A stretch of 64,000 nt of DNA. Origin: Hippea maritima DSM 10411. Its GTDB lineage: Bacteria; Campylobacterota_A; Desulfurellia; Desulfurellales; Hippeaceae. The position numbers and the translations under genes were made by a program. Where the stretch lies: NCBI RefSeq assembly GCF_000194135.1, contig NC_015318.1, positions 262,501 through 326,500 on the forward strand, in the 5' to 3' direction. Positions 63,967 to 64,000 of this stretch are shown piece by piece; the stretch's first letter is position 1, and every line of letters starts with the position of its first letter. The notes beneath the pieces are model-generated. The model searched no databases, was not told where the DNA came from, and was given only the letters and a program-made list of their open reading frames with translations.

Positions 63967-64000
63967 ATATTTATTTGACGGGCTTAACCTTAAAGAAAAT
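63947..64000 (+). CDS. Start of a further gene, possibly an amidohydrolase
   Basis: ATG at 63947, inside the end of the MATE gene, opens a frame to the window edge: MRFLRAKYLFDGLNLKEN. This resembles the N-terminus of MtaD/aminofutalosine-deaminase-type amidohydrolases, but 18 residues do not allow a firm call. Confidence 0.4.
   Translation, partial: MRFLRAKYLFDGLNLKEN

Overview
The window is an AT-rich, tightly packed stretch of a Gram-negative chromosome. Flagellar L-ring and P-ring genes, lipoproteins and a Wzz-type polysaccharide protein point to a two-membrane cell. A ttuB-ttuA pair (2-thiolation of U54 in tRNA, a trait of thermophiles), sigma54-like and sigma28 flagellar promoters, a very long Campylobacter-like FlgL and the low G+C suggest a moderately thermophilic member of the Desulfurella/Hippea group or a relative. 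That placement is inference; no rRNA gene is present to test it. I see no insertion sequence, prophage, CRISPR array or plasmid gene: this is core chromosome.

Layout. 1-1523 (minus): 5' part of a FapA/DUF342 gene behind a sigma54-like promoter, divergent from a tRNA-Leu gene and a Wzz-like gene. 3129-23582 (plus): two small envelope genes, a fused LutA/LutB-type iron-sulfur protein, the lysine/diaminopimelate block lysA-dapF-dapA-dapB, purF, a DinG-like helicase, a LolB-like lipoprotein, a ClC protein, rarA, thiL, a CorC-type protein, rpe, a GtrB-type glycosyltransferase, a TrkH/KtrB plus KtrA potassium system and a radical SAM/SPASM enzyme, followed by a sirtuin. 24416-30977 (minus): one operon, rplU-rpmA-obg-proB-proA-nadD-rsfS, ending in an ODP (diiron) sensor and a GGDEF domain that are out of frame with each other. 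31631-43330 (plus): a DUF3783 gene, tRNA-Val, thrS-infC-rpmI-rplT, pheS-pheT-ileS, an AMMECR1 protein, two unknown envelope proteins and a DUF59 protein. 43316-55828 (minus): two Gate-domain proteins, an MscS channel, the flagellar run flgH-flgI-flgJ/SLT then flgM-flgN-flgK-flgL, the tRNA nucleotidyltransferase, a slipin and NfeD. 55890-64000 (plus): ttuB-ttuA-priA, rpsU, rqcH, cvpA, an M23 peptidase, a MATE transporter and the start of one more gene.

How it works together. Translation dominates: two tRNAs, the CCA-adding enzyme, three aminoacyl-tRNA synthetases, IF-3, five ribosomal proteins, RsfS, Obg, RqcH and the TtuAB tRNA thiolation pair. The flagellar genes show a two-step control layout: a sigma54-like site before flgH and before fapA, and a near-consensus sigma28 site before flgM-flgN-flgK-flgL.

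Most worth a second look: (1) the ODP sensor/GGDEF gene split at an A7 run directly before the stop codon; (2) infC starting on AUA and overlapping a two-codon ATG-CCA-TAA frame that begins on the last base of the thrS stop; (3) a promoter-like site whose -10 sits in the loop of the rplT terminator, ahead of pheS; (4) the sigma54/sigma28 promoter set; (5) a FlgJ rod-binding domain fused to an SLT transglycosylase; (6) atypical residues in PriA (DEEN), TtuB (single C-terminal Gly), the ClC protein and ThrRS.
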